Below are positions 16,851-25,830 of a stretch of DNA of 64,000 nucleotides, in pieces (position 1 is the first letter of the stretch; each line of letters begins with the position of its first letter). The DNA comes from Algoriphagus sp. CAU 1675. Its GTDB lineage: Bacteria > Bacteroidota > Bacteroidia > Cytophagales > Cyclobacteriaceae. The notes beneath the pieces are model-generated. The model was not told where the DNA came from, searched no databases, and was given only the letters and a program-made list of their open reading frames with translations. Both the position numbers and the translations under genes were made by a program. The stretch is taken from NCBI RefSeq assembly GCF_029222925.1, contig NZ_JARHUI010000003.1, positions 62,001 through 126,000 on the forward strand, given 5' to 3'.

Positions 16851-19313
16851 ATGATTAAAAATTTACGCCTTATCGTAATTGGACTGGTTTTTTGGGGATT
16901 GTTTAATCCTTTCGCTCATGCCCAGTCCTTGACCTCTTCCGAACTTTTTCATCAATTGCTCAAGCTGAAAGAAACCAAAAGAGTTTTGTATGTAGCAGCT
17001 CACCCTGATGATGAAAATACGCGATTGATAGCTTATCTGGCCAATGAAGAACGTGTTCAAGTCGCTTATTTGAGCCTTACCCGTGGTGATGGAGGGCAAA
17101 ATCTTATTGGGCCAGAATTGGGGATAGGTTTGGGACAGATCCGAACTCAAGAGTTGTTGAAGGCAAGGGAAACGGACGGTGGAAGACAGTTTTTTACCCG
17201 TGCAAAGGACTTTGGATACAGTAAAAACCCGGATGAAACGCTTGGGAATTGGGAAAAACAAACAATTCTTTCCGATGTGGTTTGGGTTATTCGCTCCTTT
17301 CAGCCTGATATTATCATCACAAGATTCAATACCACTCCTGGGGTAACACATGGGCATCATACCACTTCAGCTATATTGGCAGAGGAAGCTTTTAATCTGG
17401 CAGGTGATAGTCTTGCTTTTCCAGAACAATTGAAATATGTAAGTACATGGGCTCCTAAGCGGATTTTTTGGAATGCCTACAATTTCAGAGGTGAGTTTGT
17501 CCCTTTAGAGGGGGAGATTTATCATGAATTTCCAACTGGATCGTTCAATTTTCTTTTAGGAGAGAGTTACAGTCAAATTGCTGCGGACAGTCGTACCATG
17601 CACAAATCCCAAGGTTTTGGAGCAACTCCTGAAATCGGAGCAGCAGTAGATCACATCCAGTTTCTAAAAGGAGCTCAATTTGAAAGTTCGCCTTTCGATG
17701 GAGTTGAAGATAGGTGGAAAAATATAGCGGGGGGAGAAGAGGCAAAAGCCTTAATTCAAAAGTTGATAGGTGATTTTGATTTTGTAAACCCCTCCAACAA
17801 CTATCCTCAATTGGTAGAGATCCGAAAAATCATCCATGGGCTGAAATCCTCAGAGCCTTGGCTTAAGGAAAAAAGGGAAGGAATTGACCGACTCCTGATG
17901 CAAAGTTTGGGCTTGGATATGGAGTTCAATGTGAAAAAGGAAACTGGATTCCCTGGGTCTGATGTCCGTGGAGAATTGGTATTGAACAATCCTTCCTTAA
18001 TTCCTGTGGAGGACCTATCATTTGAGATTTTTGGGCAGAAGTTAAGTTTTGAAGATCAAAAAGCGGCTAGTAACGAACCTGTGAAGGAAATGGTTGATTT
18101 TTCTTTGCCAATAGATATTCCTTATTCTCAGCCTTATTGGTTGAAAGAATATAAAGATGGCCCCATGTACCCAATTTCCAATCAACTGGAAATTGGAAAG
18201 CCATTTAATGAACCCAGTGTATCTGGAATTTTGAAGTTTTCTGTGTCAGGGGAGGAGTTTCAAGTGACCCTACCTCTCATGTATAAATATAATGACCAAG
18301 TTGATGGGGAGGTAAAACAGCCCTTTTCTGTTGTACCTAAAATTGACCTGAATGTCTCTAAAAGCACCGTTTTTCTAGTAGAAGGCGCAGATCCTAGTAT
18401 TGTAGTAACAGTGAATTTTAGGGATAAGATGGAAAACGGGGAGCTGGATTTTGAGGGGATTGATGCAAGCCAGTATAAAATAGAAAGCGTGGAAGATGTC
18501 CCCTTCCAGAAAAAGAGAGTTTACCGGGTTTCTTTTCTTCCAAACGGCAATGGGAAAAAAGTCATTACAGCTAGGTATTCTACTTCTGAGGGAAAAGCAT
18601 TTGATTGGTCTACCAATAGGATTTCTTATAAACATATTCCCAACTTGACTTATTTCCTTCCGGCTTCATTCAATTTGATTCAGGAGGACTGGAAAGTTTC
18701 GGGAAAGGAAATTGGCTACATTCCGGGTGCCGGGGATGAAGTTCCCCAAGTTTTGGAAGCTTTGGGCTATCCGGTGACATTCATCAATTCCGGGGATTAC
18801 CATGTGGAATATCTGAATAAGTTTAAGGCAATCGTGGTCGGGATCAGAGCCTATAACACCAATGAGGATTTGGCGGCGAATCAACAGGCAGTCATGGGCT
18901 ATGTCAAAGCAGGTGGCAATTTGATTGTGCAATACAACACTTCATCACCTCTGCTCACCAGTCAGTTAGGCCCATTTGACTTTACCATTTCGAGAAATCG
19001 GGTGGCAGTTCAGGATACCCCTGTGATTGCAGATTATTCAGACCCTATTCTGTCTAATCCAAATCAGATTACAGCTTCAGATTTTGAGGAATGGGTTCAG
19101 GAGAGAGGTTTATATTTCGCTTCCAATATGGATGAAAATTTCTTTTCTCCACTCAGCATGCAGGATCCGGGAGAAGAAGCAAGTAAGGGGTCTTTGATCT
19201 ATGCGAATTATGGACAGGGAAAATTCTTTTATACAGGAATTTCCTTTTTCCGCCAATTGCCCGCCGGGGTTCCTGGAGCTATTAAATTATTTATTAACCT
19301 GATTGAGCAGTAA
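16851..19313 (+). CDS. Large exported PIG-L/LmbE-family deacetylase
   Basis: The start is placed at 16851, where the signal peptide MIKNLRLIVIGLVFWGLF begins; the frame is open 45 codons further upstream without a signal. The N-terminal half is a PIG-L domain: zinc/catalytic motif AAHPDDENTR (His51, Asp53, Asp54), then SLTRGDGGQN, then the downstream zinc ligand in GVTHGHHTTSA. The family hydrolyses N-acetyl groups of amino sugars. The middle looks like beta-sandwich domains. The last 200 residues (VVGIRAYNTN, AGGNLIVQYNTS) resemble a ThuA/GATase-like domain. The 820-residue length is typical of the Bacteroidota type, and a membrane microprotein and symporter follow. Confidence 0.85.
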   Translation: MIKNLRLIVIGLVFWGLFNPFAHAQSLTSSELFHQLLKLKETKRVLYVAAHPDDENTRLIAYLANEERVQVAYLSLTRGDGGQNLIGPELGIGLGQIRTQELLKARETDGGRQFFTRAKDFGYSKNPDETLGNWEKQTILSDVVWVIRSFQPDIIITRFNTTPGVTHGHHTTSAILAEEAFNLAGDSLAFPEQLKYVSTWAPKRIFWNAYNFRGEFVPLEGEIYHEFPTGSFNFLLGESYSQIAADSRTMHKSQGFGATPEIGAAVDHIQFLKGAQFESSPFDGVEDRWKNIAGGEEAKALIQKLIGDFDFVNPSNNYPQLVEIRKIIHGLKSSEPWLKEKREGIDRLLMQSLGLDMEFNVKKETGFPGSDVRGELVLNNPSLIPVEDLSFEIFGQKLSFEDQKAASNEPVKEMVDFSLPIDIPYSQPYWLKEYKDGPMYPISNQLEIGKPFNEPSVSGILKFSVSGEEFQVTLPLMYKYNDQVDGEVKQPFSVVPKIDLNVSKSTVFLVEGADPSIVVTVNFRDKMENGELDFEGIDASQYKIESVEDVPFQKKRVYRVSFLPNGNGKKVITARYSTSEGKAFDWSTNRISYKHIPNLTYFLPASFNLIQEDWKVSGKEIGYIPGAGDEVPQVLEALGYPVTFINSGDYHVEYLNKFKAIVVGIRAYNTNEDLAANQQAVMGYVKAGGNLIVQYNTSSPLLTSQLGPFDFTISRNRVAVQDTPVIADYSDPILSNPNQITASDFEEWVQERGLYFASNMDENFFSPLSMQDPGEEASKGSLIYANYGQGKFFYTGISFFRQLPAGVPGAIKLFINLIEQ

Positions 19314-19314
19314 A

Positions 19315-19419
19315 TTGGAAAAAGAAGCAAACAACTGGAAGAGTTTTTATATAAGTCTTTTGATAAGCCTCGTGGGGATGATCGCATTGTTTTATTGGCT
19401 AATGAACTCCTACTCATGA
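19315..19419 (+). CDS. Membrane microprotein (34 residues) overlapping the symporter
   Basis: A 34-codon frame with a TTG start at 19315 (alternative TTG at 19303) encodes an N-terminal charged segment (MEKEANNWKSF) and one transmembrane helix, ISLLISLVGMIALFYWLM. Its stop shares bases with the start of the symporter in an ATGA arrangement, which favours translational coupling, and it begins one base after the PIG-L stop. It fills the whole gap between the two genes. Its role is unknown; by position it could be a small subunit or regulator of the transporter. The rare start codon and short length limit certainty. Confidence 0.55.
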   Translation: MEKEANNWKSFYISLLISLVGMIALFYWLMNSYS

Positions 19420-21119
19420 GTACAATTGATTGGATAGTCTTATTTGGGACATTGGGCTTGATAGCTTCTTATGGTGTGTATAAAACCTTTGGACAAAAGA
19501 GTCTTGATAGCTATTTGAGAGGAAAAAACACCATGAATTGGTGGACTATTGGCCTGTCTATCATGGCAACCCAAGCTTCGGCAATTACTTTTTTGAGTAC
19601 TCCCGGACAGGCTTATGAAAGCGGAATGGGTTTCATCCAGTTTTATTTCGGATTGCCGATCGCCATGATCATCATTTCAGTCAGTTTTATTCCGATTTAC
19701 TATAAGCTAAAAGTATATACAGCCTATGAGTATCTGGAAAATAGGTTTGACCTGAAAACAAGGACCCTAGCAGCCTTATTGTTTATAATCCAAAGGGGAC
19801 TAGCGGCAGGAATTACCATTTATGCCCCTGCAATTATTCTTTCGACTTTGTTGGGTTGGAACCTGACCTGGACCGTGATCTTTATTGGCGCGGTTGTAAT
19901 CATTTATACGGTATCAGGTGGTACAGAGGCGGTTTCTATTACTCAGAAACAACAAATGACAGTGATGATGGGTGGGATGATTTTGGCAGGTATGATTGTT
20001 ATTCAGCTCTTGCCGGTATCATTTCAGGAAGCACTTCATGTAGCCGGAAAAATGGACAAACTCAATTTGGTGAGTTTTGAATTTGACCCTGCTGACCGGT
20101 ATAATGTCTGGTCAGGAATGACGGCTGCGGTGTTTTTGTTTCTGTCCTATTTTGGAGCAGACCAAAGCCAAGTTCAGCGTTACCTTTCTGGCCAAACTTT
20201 GGCACAAAGCCGTATGGGTTTGATTATGAATGGCTTTTTGAAGGTGCCGATGCAATTTATCATACTCTTCATTGGGGTAATGGTTTTTGTGTTCTACCAG
20301 TTTTTTCAGCCACCAGTGGTCTTCAATCAGGTTCAGACTGAAAAGCTGGCTCAAAGCCGATTTGCAGGAGAATATGCAGAACTTGAAGAAAGGTTTAGCA
20401 GGAATTTCCAGGAGAATAAGAACAATTATTTGGAGATGCTGGAGGCGATCAAGCATGAGGATATTGCCAAAGAACAGGAGATCAAATCCCGTATTCAAGG
20501 ACTGAAAGAGGAGCAGCAGACCATTCGAAGTGAAGTAAAAGAATTGATCCTGAAAAATGACCCGGTGGCAGAAACCAGGGATACGGATTATGTGTTTATG
20601 CGTTTTGTTATGGATCACCTTCCAAAAGGGATCGTGGGTTTGCTGTTTGCTGTTATTTTCTCGGCGGCCATGTCCTCAAGTGCCTCAGAGCTTAATTCCT
20701 TGGGATCGACGAGTACTATCGACCTCTATAAAAGGTCCATTAAAAAAGAAGCCTCGGACAAACATTATCTGAATTCTTCCAAAATATTTACAGCCTTTTG
20801 GGGGATGGGGGCCATTCTGTTTGCCATTTACGCCTCCCTTTTTGAGAATTTGATCCAGGCGGTCAACTTATTAGGATCCCTTTTTTATGGAACTATTCTG
20901 GGAATTTTCATGGTAGGTTTCTTTATGAAGTGGATTCGAGGAAAAGCAGTATTTCTAGCAGCTTTGCTTTCACAGGCTTTAATCCTACTTGTTCATTTTA
21001 GAAACGGTGAAGGTTTGTTCGGATTTGTTTGGGATATTGGATTCCTTTGGTACAATGCCCTGGGTTGTCTTTCGGTGATGCTTTTTGGTATGATCATTCA
21101 AAAGTTTGTGAAGAATTAA
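19416..21119 (+). CDS. Sodium:solute symporter (SSS family)
   Basis: The start is at 19416 (MSTIDWIVLF), inside the ATGA overlap; an upstream in-frame start would lie within the microprotein. The 567-residue inner-membrane protein has about 13-14 hydrophobic segments and SSS marks: SIMATQASAITFLSTPGQAY near residue 50, YTVSGGTEAVSITQ near 165 and the sodium-site helix SAAMSSSASELNSLGSTSTI near 417. An unusual hydrophilic block of about 85 residues (roughly 305-390), rich in Glu, Lys and Gln and predicted as coiled coil, splits the core. Following the deacetylase, uptake of a sugar or amino-sugar product is plausible but unproven. Confidence 0.9.
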   Translation: MSTIDWIVLFGTLGLIASYGVYKTFGQKSLDSYLRGKNTMNWWTIGLSIMATQASAITFLSTPGQAYESGMGFIQFYFGLPIAMIIISVSFIPIYYKLKVYTAYEYLENRFDLKTRTLAALLFIIQRGLAAGITIYAPAIILSTLLGWNLTWTVIFIGAVVIIYTVSGGTEAVSITQKQQMTVMMGGMILAGMIVIQLLPVSFQEALHVAGKMDKLNLVSFEFDPADRYNVWSGMTAAVFLFLSYFGADQSQVQRYLSGQTLAQSRMGLIMNGFLKVPMQFIILFIGVMVFVFYQFFQPPVVFNQVQTEKLAQSRFAGEYAELEERFSRNFQENKNNYLEMLEAIKHEDIAKEQEIKSRIQGLKEEQQTIRSEVKELILKNDPVAETRDTDYVFMRFVMDHLPKGIVGLLFAVIFSAAMSSSASELNSLGSTSTIDLYKRSIKKEASDKHYLNSSKIFTAFWGMGAILFAIYASLFENLIQAVNLLGSLFYGTILGIFMVGFFMKWIRGKAVFLAALLSQALILLVHFRNGEGLFGFVWDIGFLWYNALGCLSVMLFGMIIQKFVKN

Positions 21120-21131
21120 TGTAAAGAATGG

Positions 21132-21179
21132 AAACGAAAAAAGCCGACAGGAATAACTCCGGTCGGCTTTTTTCGTTTT
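21132..21179. terminator. Bidirectional hairpin terminator
   Basis: The long arms AAACGAAAAAAGCCGAC and GTCGGCTTTTTTCGTTT pair perfectly. It separates the symporter from the convergent DUF2911 gene. Confidence 0.9.
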
Positions 21180-21188
21180 GAAGGTGTC

Positions 21189-22037
21189 TTACTTCAAAGA
21201 TTTGATCAGGCGCTCATTCAAAGCTATGTAATCTGGATTTTTTGCTTCTTCAGCCATTTTCATGGATTGTTGTGCTGATTCAATTGCCTCAGTTTTCATT
21301 CCTAATGTGGCTTCAATTTTTGCTTTTAAGTGTACTGTCCAATATTTAGGATCAGATTCTACGGACTGTTTGATCCAAGCATAAGCCAAGCTCATATCCT
21401 TGGTGTTGGTATAGTAATAGTTAGCAGCCGCGTAGAGAAGGCTTGGGTTTGTGGTTTTTGCGTCTATGACTAGTTCCTTTATTTGAGCCATGACGATTGG
21501 GTCTACTTCAGTTTCGATTCTGAAATCTACACGGGTGTTCTCCCATTTCATGGAAAGGTCAGCCCCTGTATCAGTCATATTGTTGAAGCTGATTTCAAAT
21601 GTTTCATATTTTCTGCTCAGCTTGTTTGCATCAACTTCGAATCTTAGTATATCATCATTTGAGTTATACCCAATTGCTCCCCAAAGTTCTGTGTTTTTGG
21701 AAAGGACAATAGTCCATGAGGTTTTTCCAGGGATGCTATAAAGCGCATATTTTCCAGCTGGAACGTTATTTCCTGCAATGATGACATCTGTGGAAAAGGA
21801 TAGGGTAGTGGCAGCATTGGCACCGGTTCTCCAAACCTGTCCAAACGGAACAAGTTCACCAAAAATCTTTCTGCCTTTGGTACTTGGTCGGGAGTATTCC
21901 ACTGATACATCCGTTAGTCCGATTTTTTGGGAGATTTGCGCCGAAGGAGAAGCTTGTGGCATTTGGATTTGTTGGGCAAAGCTCCAGGTGCTTACCATCA
22001 CCATCAATGAGGCAAGTAAAAACAATTGTTTTTTCAT
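21189..22037 (-). CDS. Secreted DUF2911 protein
   Basis: The start is set at 22037 (MKKQLFLLASLMVMVSTWSF), a clear signal peptide; the frame continues 26 codons upstream without one. DUF2911 features follow in order: SPSAQISQKIGLTDVSVEYS, PFGQVWRTGANAATTLSFS, AGKYALYSIPG and the WTIVLSK strand. The last 90 residues are helical and TPR-like (AQQSMKMAEEAKNPDYIA). The family is common in Bacteroidota and has no proven function. It is probably periplasmic and is transcribed alone. Confidence 0.88.
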   Translation of the reverse strand: MKKQLFLLASLMVMVSTWSFAQQIQMPQASPSAQISQKIGLTDVSVEYSRPSTKGRKIFGELVPFGQVWRTGANAATTLSFSTDVIIAGNNVPAGKYALYSIPGKTSWTIVLSKNTELWGAIGYNSNDDILRFEVDANKLSRKYETFEISFNNMTDTGADLSMKWENTRVDFRIETEVDPIVMAQIKELVIDAKTTNPSLLYAAANYYYTNTKDMSLAYAWIKQSVESDPKYWTVHLKAKIEATLGMKTEAIESAQQSMKMAEEAKNPDYIALNERLIKSLK

Positions 22038-22210
22038 GATTTGTAGTAATTGAATGTTGGAATTAAAATTGATTAGTACTTTTTTCATTTCAGCTGCAAA
22101 ATGAAATATTTTCAATCAATTTGGGTCTGAATTTACTGCTTTTTTGATCAACGGGCCTTTGTGTCCATTTAAGATTTTAAATACCTGAAATCTTTGTTGA
22201 ATTTTGTAGT

Positions 22211-23131
22211 ATGAGTTTAGCAATAATTTGTCCTGGTAAAGATCCTCAACCCTGGATCCAAGCAATTTCCAAACTTGATCCTGAATTGAACATTCAGGTT
22301 TATCCCTCAATTGAGCGTCCCGAAGATGTTGAGGTGGCCTTAGTTTGGCAGCACCCGGAAGGAATACTTTCAGATTTTCCCAATCTCAAATTGGTAAGTT
22401 CCATGGGGGCTGGAGTAGACCACATTCTCAGGGATTCCGGAATTCCGGAGCACTTGCCTATCGTCAGGATAGTGGATGAAAAGCTCACCTGGTCCATGAC
22501 GAATTATGTGGTGATGGGAGTTTTGAATTTTCACAGACAAATCACACGCTATCAAGCAGATCAAAAACGAAAAGTCTGGGACATGAGTAATCCCGAGATC
22601 GAAGTGAAAGTTGGGGTAATGGGGGTAGGTGCCTTGGGCTATGATGTTCTTGAAAAATTAGACTTTATGGGATTTCCGGTTTTTGGTCTGGGATTCTCTG
22701 AAAAGAAAGATTTTCCATTTCCTTATTATACCAAAGATCAAATGGAGCTGTTTCTTGACCAAGTCAATGTGATCGTTTGTTTATTGCCTTTGACTCCTGA
22801 TACAGAGGATATTCTTGATCTTGAATTTTTCAAGAAATGTAAGAAAGGCACTTACCTGATCAATGTTGCAAGAGGGAAACACTTGGTAGAAGAGGATTTG
22901 TTGGAAGCTTTAAATAGGGGGTATTTATCAGGTGCTATGTTGGATGTGTACCGCACAGAACCTTTGCCGGAATCGCATCCTTTCTGGAATGAAGAAAGGA
23001 TCACAATGACTCCTCATATTGCCAGTGTGACCAATCCTTCGGCTGCTGCTCCTCAGGTAATTGAAAATTTTAAGTTAATAAAATCAAACAGTCCGCTTAA
23101 GAATCCCGTAAATCGAATCAAAGGTTATTAA
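22211..23131 (+). CDS. D-2-hydroxyacid dehydrogenase, GhrA-like
   Basis: This 306-residue NAD(P)-dependent reductase is most like the glyoxylate/hydroxypyruvate reductase A branch. It has the nucleotide-binding GVMGVGALGYDVLEKL, the catalytic arginine in INVARGKHLV, the glutamate in YRTEPLPESHPFW and the histidine in TPHIASVT. It is also relatively short, lacking part of the substrate domain of PGDH-type enzymes, as GhrA does. It likely reduces glyoxylate or hydroxypyruvate in the cytoplasm. The universal stress gene follows after 9 bases, suggesting co-transcription. Confidence 0.88.
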   Translation: MSLAIICPGKDPQPWIQAISKLDPELNIQVYPSIERPEDVEVALVWQHPEGILSDFPNLKLVSSMGAGVDHILRDSGIPEHLPIVRIVDEKLTWSMTNYVVMGVLNFHRQITRYQADQKRKVWDMSNPEIEVKVGVMGVGALGYDVLEKLDFMGFPVFGLGFSEKKDFPFPYYTKDQMELFLDQVNVIVCLLPLTPDTEDILDLEFFKKCKKGTYLINVARGKHLVEEDLLEALNRGYLSGAMLDVYRTEPLPESHPFWNEERITMTPHIASVTNPSAAAPQVIENFKLIKSNSPLKNPVNRIKGY

Positions 23132-23140
23132 TTTTTAAAA

Positions 23141-23983
23141 ATGACGAGATTATTTACTGTACTTTGCCCCACAGATTTTTCTGAATGTTCTCTCAACGCG
23201 ATTGAGTATGCTGCACGTTTGGGAGAAAAATATCAAGCTAGATTGATCCTCTTCCATGTGATCAACAGGGAGGATTATTTGAAGCTTTCCCCAGCTGATG
23301 TTGAGGGTAAATACCAAATGAATTTTTTGAAAGATAAGTTGCGGAGCCTTCAAAGGGCGGTAGAAAAAGAAAGCTTGGTAAAGGGGTTGAAATCCTGTGA
23401 AATCGAAATCAGAGAAGGGGAAATTGTGCAGGGAACCTTGGATTTCGCGAAGGAAATTCAGGCTGATTTATTGGTGGTTGGGACCGAAGGGATGAATGAA
23501 TTGCGGGAGAAGATCATTGGGTCACGGGCAAGTCAAATGGTGGAAAAAGGAGATCGGGATACCCTGGTAGTGCCAAGAAGAGTTTTTTTCAAAAAGCCTA
23601 GGAAAGTGGTTTATGCAAGTGATTATCTGGAAGAGGATAAATTGGCTATTCAAAAAATTGTCGAGTTTGCTTCTTTTTTTGATTCTGAAATTGACTTGAT
23701 CCACATCAGTCCTAGTATGAAGGCTTTGGATAAATCCCTGCATATGCAAATGGTCGAGGAGGTTCGGCCTTTTATCAATTATGAGAAAGTAAACTTCGTT
23801 TTAAGGTCTTTCAGGGATAATTTGGCATTGGGATTGGAAAATCACCTTCAAACTTCCAAGGGGGACATATTGGTGACCTTGAGTAGAAAACGTGACTTTT
23901 TTGAGCAGATTTTTACGAAAAGTGTTTCAAAAAAAATGGCTTATTTCATCAATAAGCCACTTTGGGTGATCAAATCATTTTAA
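23141..23983 (+). CDS. Tandem universal stress protein
   Basis: The 280-residue protein holds two Usp domains. The first begins VLCPTDFSECSLNAIEYAAR and ends with the nucleotide-loop segment VVGTEGMNELREKIIGSRAS. The second begins VVYASDYLEEDKLAIQKIVE and is more divergent: its late loop lacks a clear G-2x-G-9x-G, so ATP binding may be confined to domain one. Usp proteins respond to stress and energy limitation. It is preceded by the GhrA-like gene by 9 bases and is convergent with the TPR gene one base away. Confidence 0.88.
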   Translation: MTRLFTVLCPTDFSECSLNAIEYAARLGEKYQARLILFHVINREDYLKLSPADVEGKYQMNFLKDKLRSLQRAVEKESLVKGLKSCEIEIREGEIVQGTLDFAKEIQADLLVVGTEGMNELREKIIGSRASQMVEKGDRDTLVVPRRVFFKKPRKVVYASDYLEEDKLAIQKIVEFASFFDSEIDLIHISPSMKALDKSLHMQMVEEVRPFINYEKVNFVLRSFRDNLALGLENHLQTSKGDILVTLSRKRDFFEQIFTKSVSKKMAYFINKPLWVIKSF

Positions 23984-23984
23984 G

Positions 23985-24668
23985 CTATTTTCCTGAAATC
24001 AATTTCTTGACAAAGACCGAAAACTCCTTTCTGGATTTGGTGTCGGTCAAAACGGACCCTAAGGTTTTTAGGTAATACGTAAAGGTCAGCTTCTTACTTG
24101 CTTTCTGGGGTTCTGCTTGTGGAGCAATGGTTTCCTTAGGTTTTGCAGCTTCTTGTTTAGGAGCCTGATAGCCGGTTAAGGCATCTGCTTTTTCAAAGCT
24201 CCTTTTGGATTTTTCCTGATAGCCAAGCTTCTCCTCTACGAGTCCTTTATTGTTGTAGGCTACGGCATCTTCCGGATCTAACTCAATGGCTTTTTCATAA
24301 TCTTCAATCGCGCCTTGAAGGTCTCCGATTCTATCCTTGAAATATGCCCGGCTACTATACCGATAAGGATTGTTGGTGTCTAGATTGGCTGCTCGATCAA
24401 ATTCTTCCAATGCTTCCTCGTTTCTTTTGAGAAGATGAAGGACTACGGCTCGGTCACTGATATAATTTGTGTTGAAGGGCTCTAGTCTGACTGTCATGTC
24501 AAAATCCTCCAAGGCCAATTCCGTTTTACCCATTCTTGACAAAATCCTTCCCCGATACAGGTGTAGCTCAGCCTGACCGCTTTTAGATTCTATCAGCTCA
24601 TTGAATATATTCAATGCATCTTCAAATTTCCCTGATTTATAAAACTCTATTCCAGCTTCAAAACTCAT
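23985..24668 (-). CDS. TPR protein
   Basis: This 227-residue protein has no signal peptide and about four TPR units, such as FEDALNIFNELIES, LALEDFDMTVRLEPFNTN and GAIEDYEKAIELDPEDAVAY. These are followed by a linker rich in Pro, Ala and Lys (about 168-190) and a basic C-terminal tail. It is probably a cytoplasmic adaptor; the tail KTLGSVLTDTKSRKEFSVFV has no known motif. It is divergent from holA and faces the universal stress gene with one base between them and no terminator. Confidence 0.8.
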   Translation of the reverse strand: MSFEAGIEFYKSGKFEDALNIFNELIESKSGQAELHLYRGRILSRMGKTELALEDFDMTVRLEPFNTNYISDRAVVLHLLKRNEEALEEFDRAANLDTNNPYRYSSRAYFKDRIGDLQGAIEDYEKAIELDPEDAVAYNNKGLVEEKLGYQEKSKRSFEKADALTGYQAPKQEAAKPKETIAPQAEPQKASKKLTFTYYLKTLGSVLTDTKSRKEFSVFVKKLISGK

Positions 24669-24791
24669 CTTTTCAATCTTTTCTATAATACAAAGTTAAG
24701 CCCGCTTTAGTTTAACCAAGAATCTTTCTTCTCTTTTTGCAGGCATTTGGGTCCTACTGTTATCTTTAAGGGCGAAGATTTCCACCATACT

Positions 24792-25814
24792 ATGCCCCAG
24801 ACACCACAAGCTGTTTTTAAAGAGCTGAAAGAGAAAAAGTTTGCCCCTATATACTTTTTGGAAGGGGAGGAACCTTTTTACATAGACCTGATTACAGACT
24901 TCATCGAGAAGAATGCTATCCCGGAGCACGAACGTGGATTTAATCAGGTGGTCTTGTACGGAAAGGATGCCAATGTTGGCCTGATCCTTAACAATGCCCG
25001 TAAATTCCCAATGATGGCTGAGCGTCAGGTGGTCATTGTAAAAGAAGCACAGAGTATTCCGGATTTGGGTAAAGAGGAACAGCAGAAGCTATTGATCAAT
25101 TATATCCAAAATCCGCTTCCGAGTACGATTTTGGTTTTTGCGCACAAGTATAAAAAACTGGACGGAAGACTGGCTTTGGCCAAAGAGCTAGACAAAAGAG
25201 CGATTTTCGTAAGATCTGATAAAGTGTCGGAATACAAATTGACCGGCTGGATAGATGAATATATCCGGGATTTGGGGCATACTATTGAACCCAAAGCCAG
25301 CCAGTTACTAGCAGATTCCATTGGCAATAATCTGGAGGTCTTGACCAATGAGGTAGGGAAGATGCTAATCAATTTCCAGGGCCCTACCCAAATCACCACT
25401 CAGCACATATCCCAATACATAGGGATCAACAAGGACTACAATAACTTTGAGTTTTTGAAAGCCATAGGATTTCGTGATGTTGGTAAAGCAAATAAGATCA
25501 TTCATTATTTTTCACAAAACCCCAAAAACCATCCGGTTATCCCTTTGTTCTCACTGATTTATACCTACTTTACCCGAATTGCGATGGTACATCAGGCAAG
25601 TGGGGCTTCAGAGGCTCAGATTGCGAGTATGATCGGATTGCCTCCTTTTGTAGCAAAAGAATATCTGGCGGCGGCTAGAAACTATAAAATGGGCAAGGTA
25701 ATTGAGGTGTTCAGATACATCAAAGAGGCAGATCTTCGCTTTAAAGGAGTCGACTCCGGAAGTATGAGCGATGCAGAAATCCTCCGAGAACTTGTGTATA
25801 AAATTTTGCACTGA
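24792..25814 (+). CDS. holA: DNA polymerase III subunit delta
   Basis: HolA is the subunit of the clamp loader that opens the sliding clamp. The start is set at 24792 (MPQTPQAVFKELKEKKF), since an upstream TTG would only add an unrelated leader. The family order is visible: APIYFLEGEEPFYIDLITDF near residue 20, AERQVVIVKEAQ, the TILVFAHKYKKLDGR strand, the mid-domain AIGFRDVGKANKIIHYF and the C-terminal LPPFVAKEYLAAARNY. The length of 340 residues is usual. It begins a plus-strand run continuing to trmB, with 16 bases to the next gene. Confidence 0.92.
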   Translation: MPQTPQAVFKELKEKKFAPIYFLEGEEPFYIDLITDFIEKNAIPEHERGFNQVVLYGKDANVGLILNNARKFPMMAERQVVIVKEAQSIPDLGKEEQQKLLINYIQNPLPSTILVFAHKYKKLDGRLALAKELDKRAIFVRSDKVSEYKLTGWIDEYIRDLGHTIEPKASQLLADSIGNNLEVLTNEVGKMLINFQGPTQITTQHISQYIGINKDYNNFEFLKAIGFRDVGKANKIIHYFSQNPKNHPVIPLFSLIYTYFTRIAMVHQASGASEAQIASMIGLPPFVAKEYLAAARNYKMGKVIEVFRYIKEADLRFKGVDSGSMSDAEILRELVYKILH

Positions 25815-25830
25815 ACACTAAAGCCAATTT

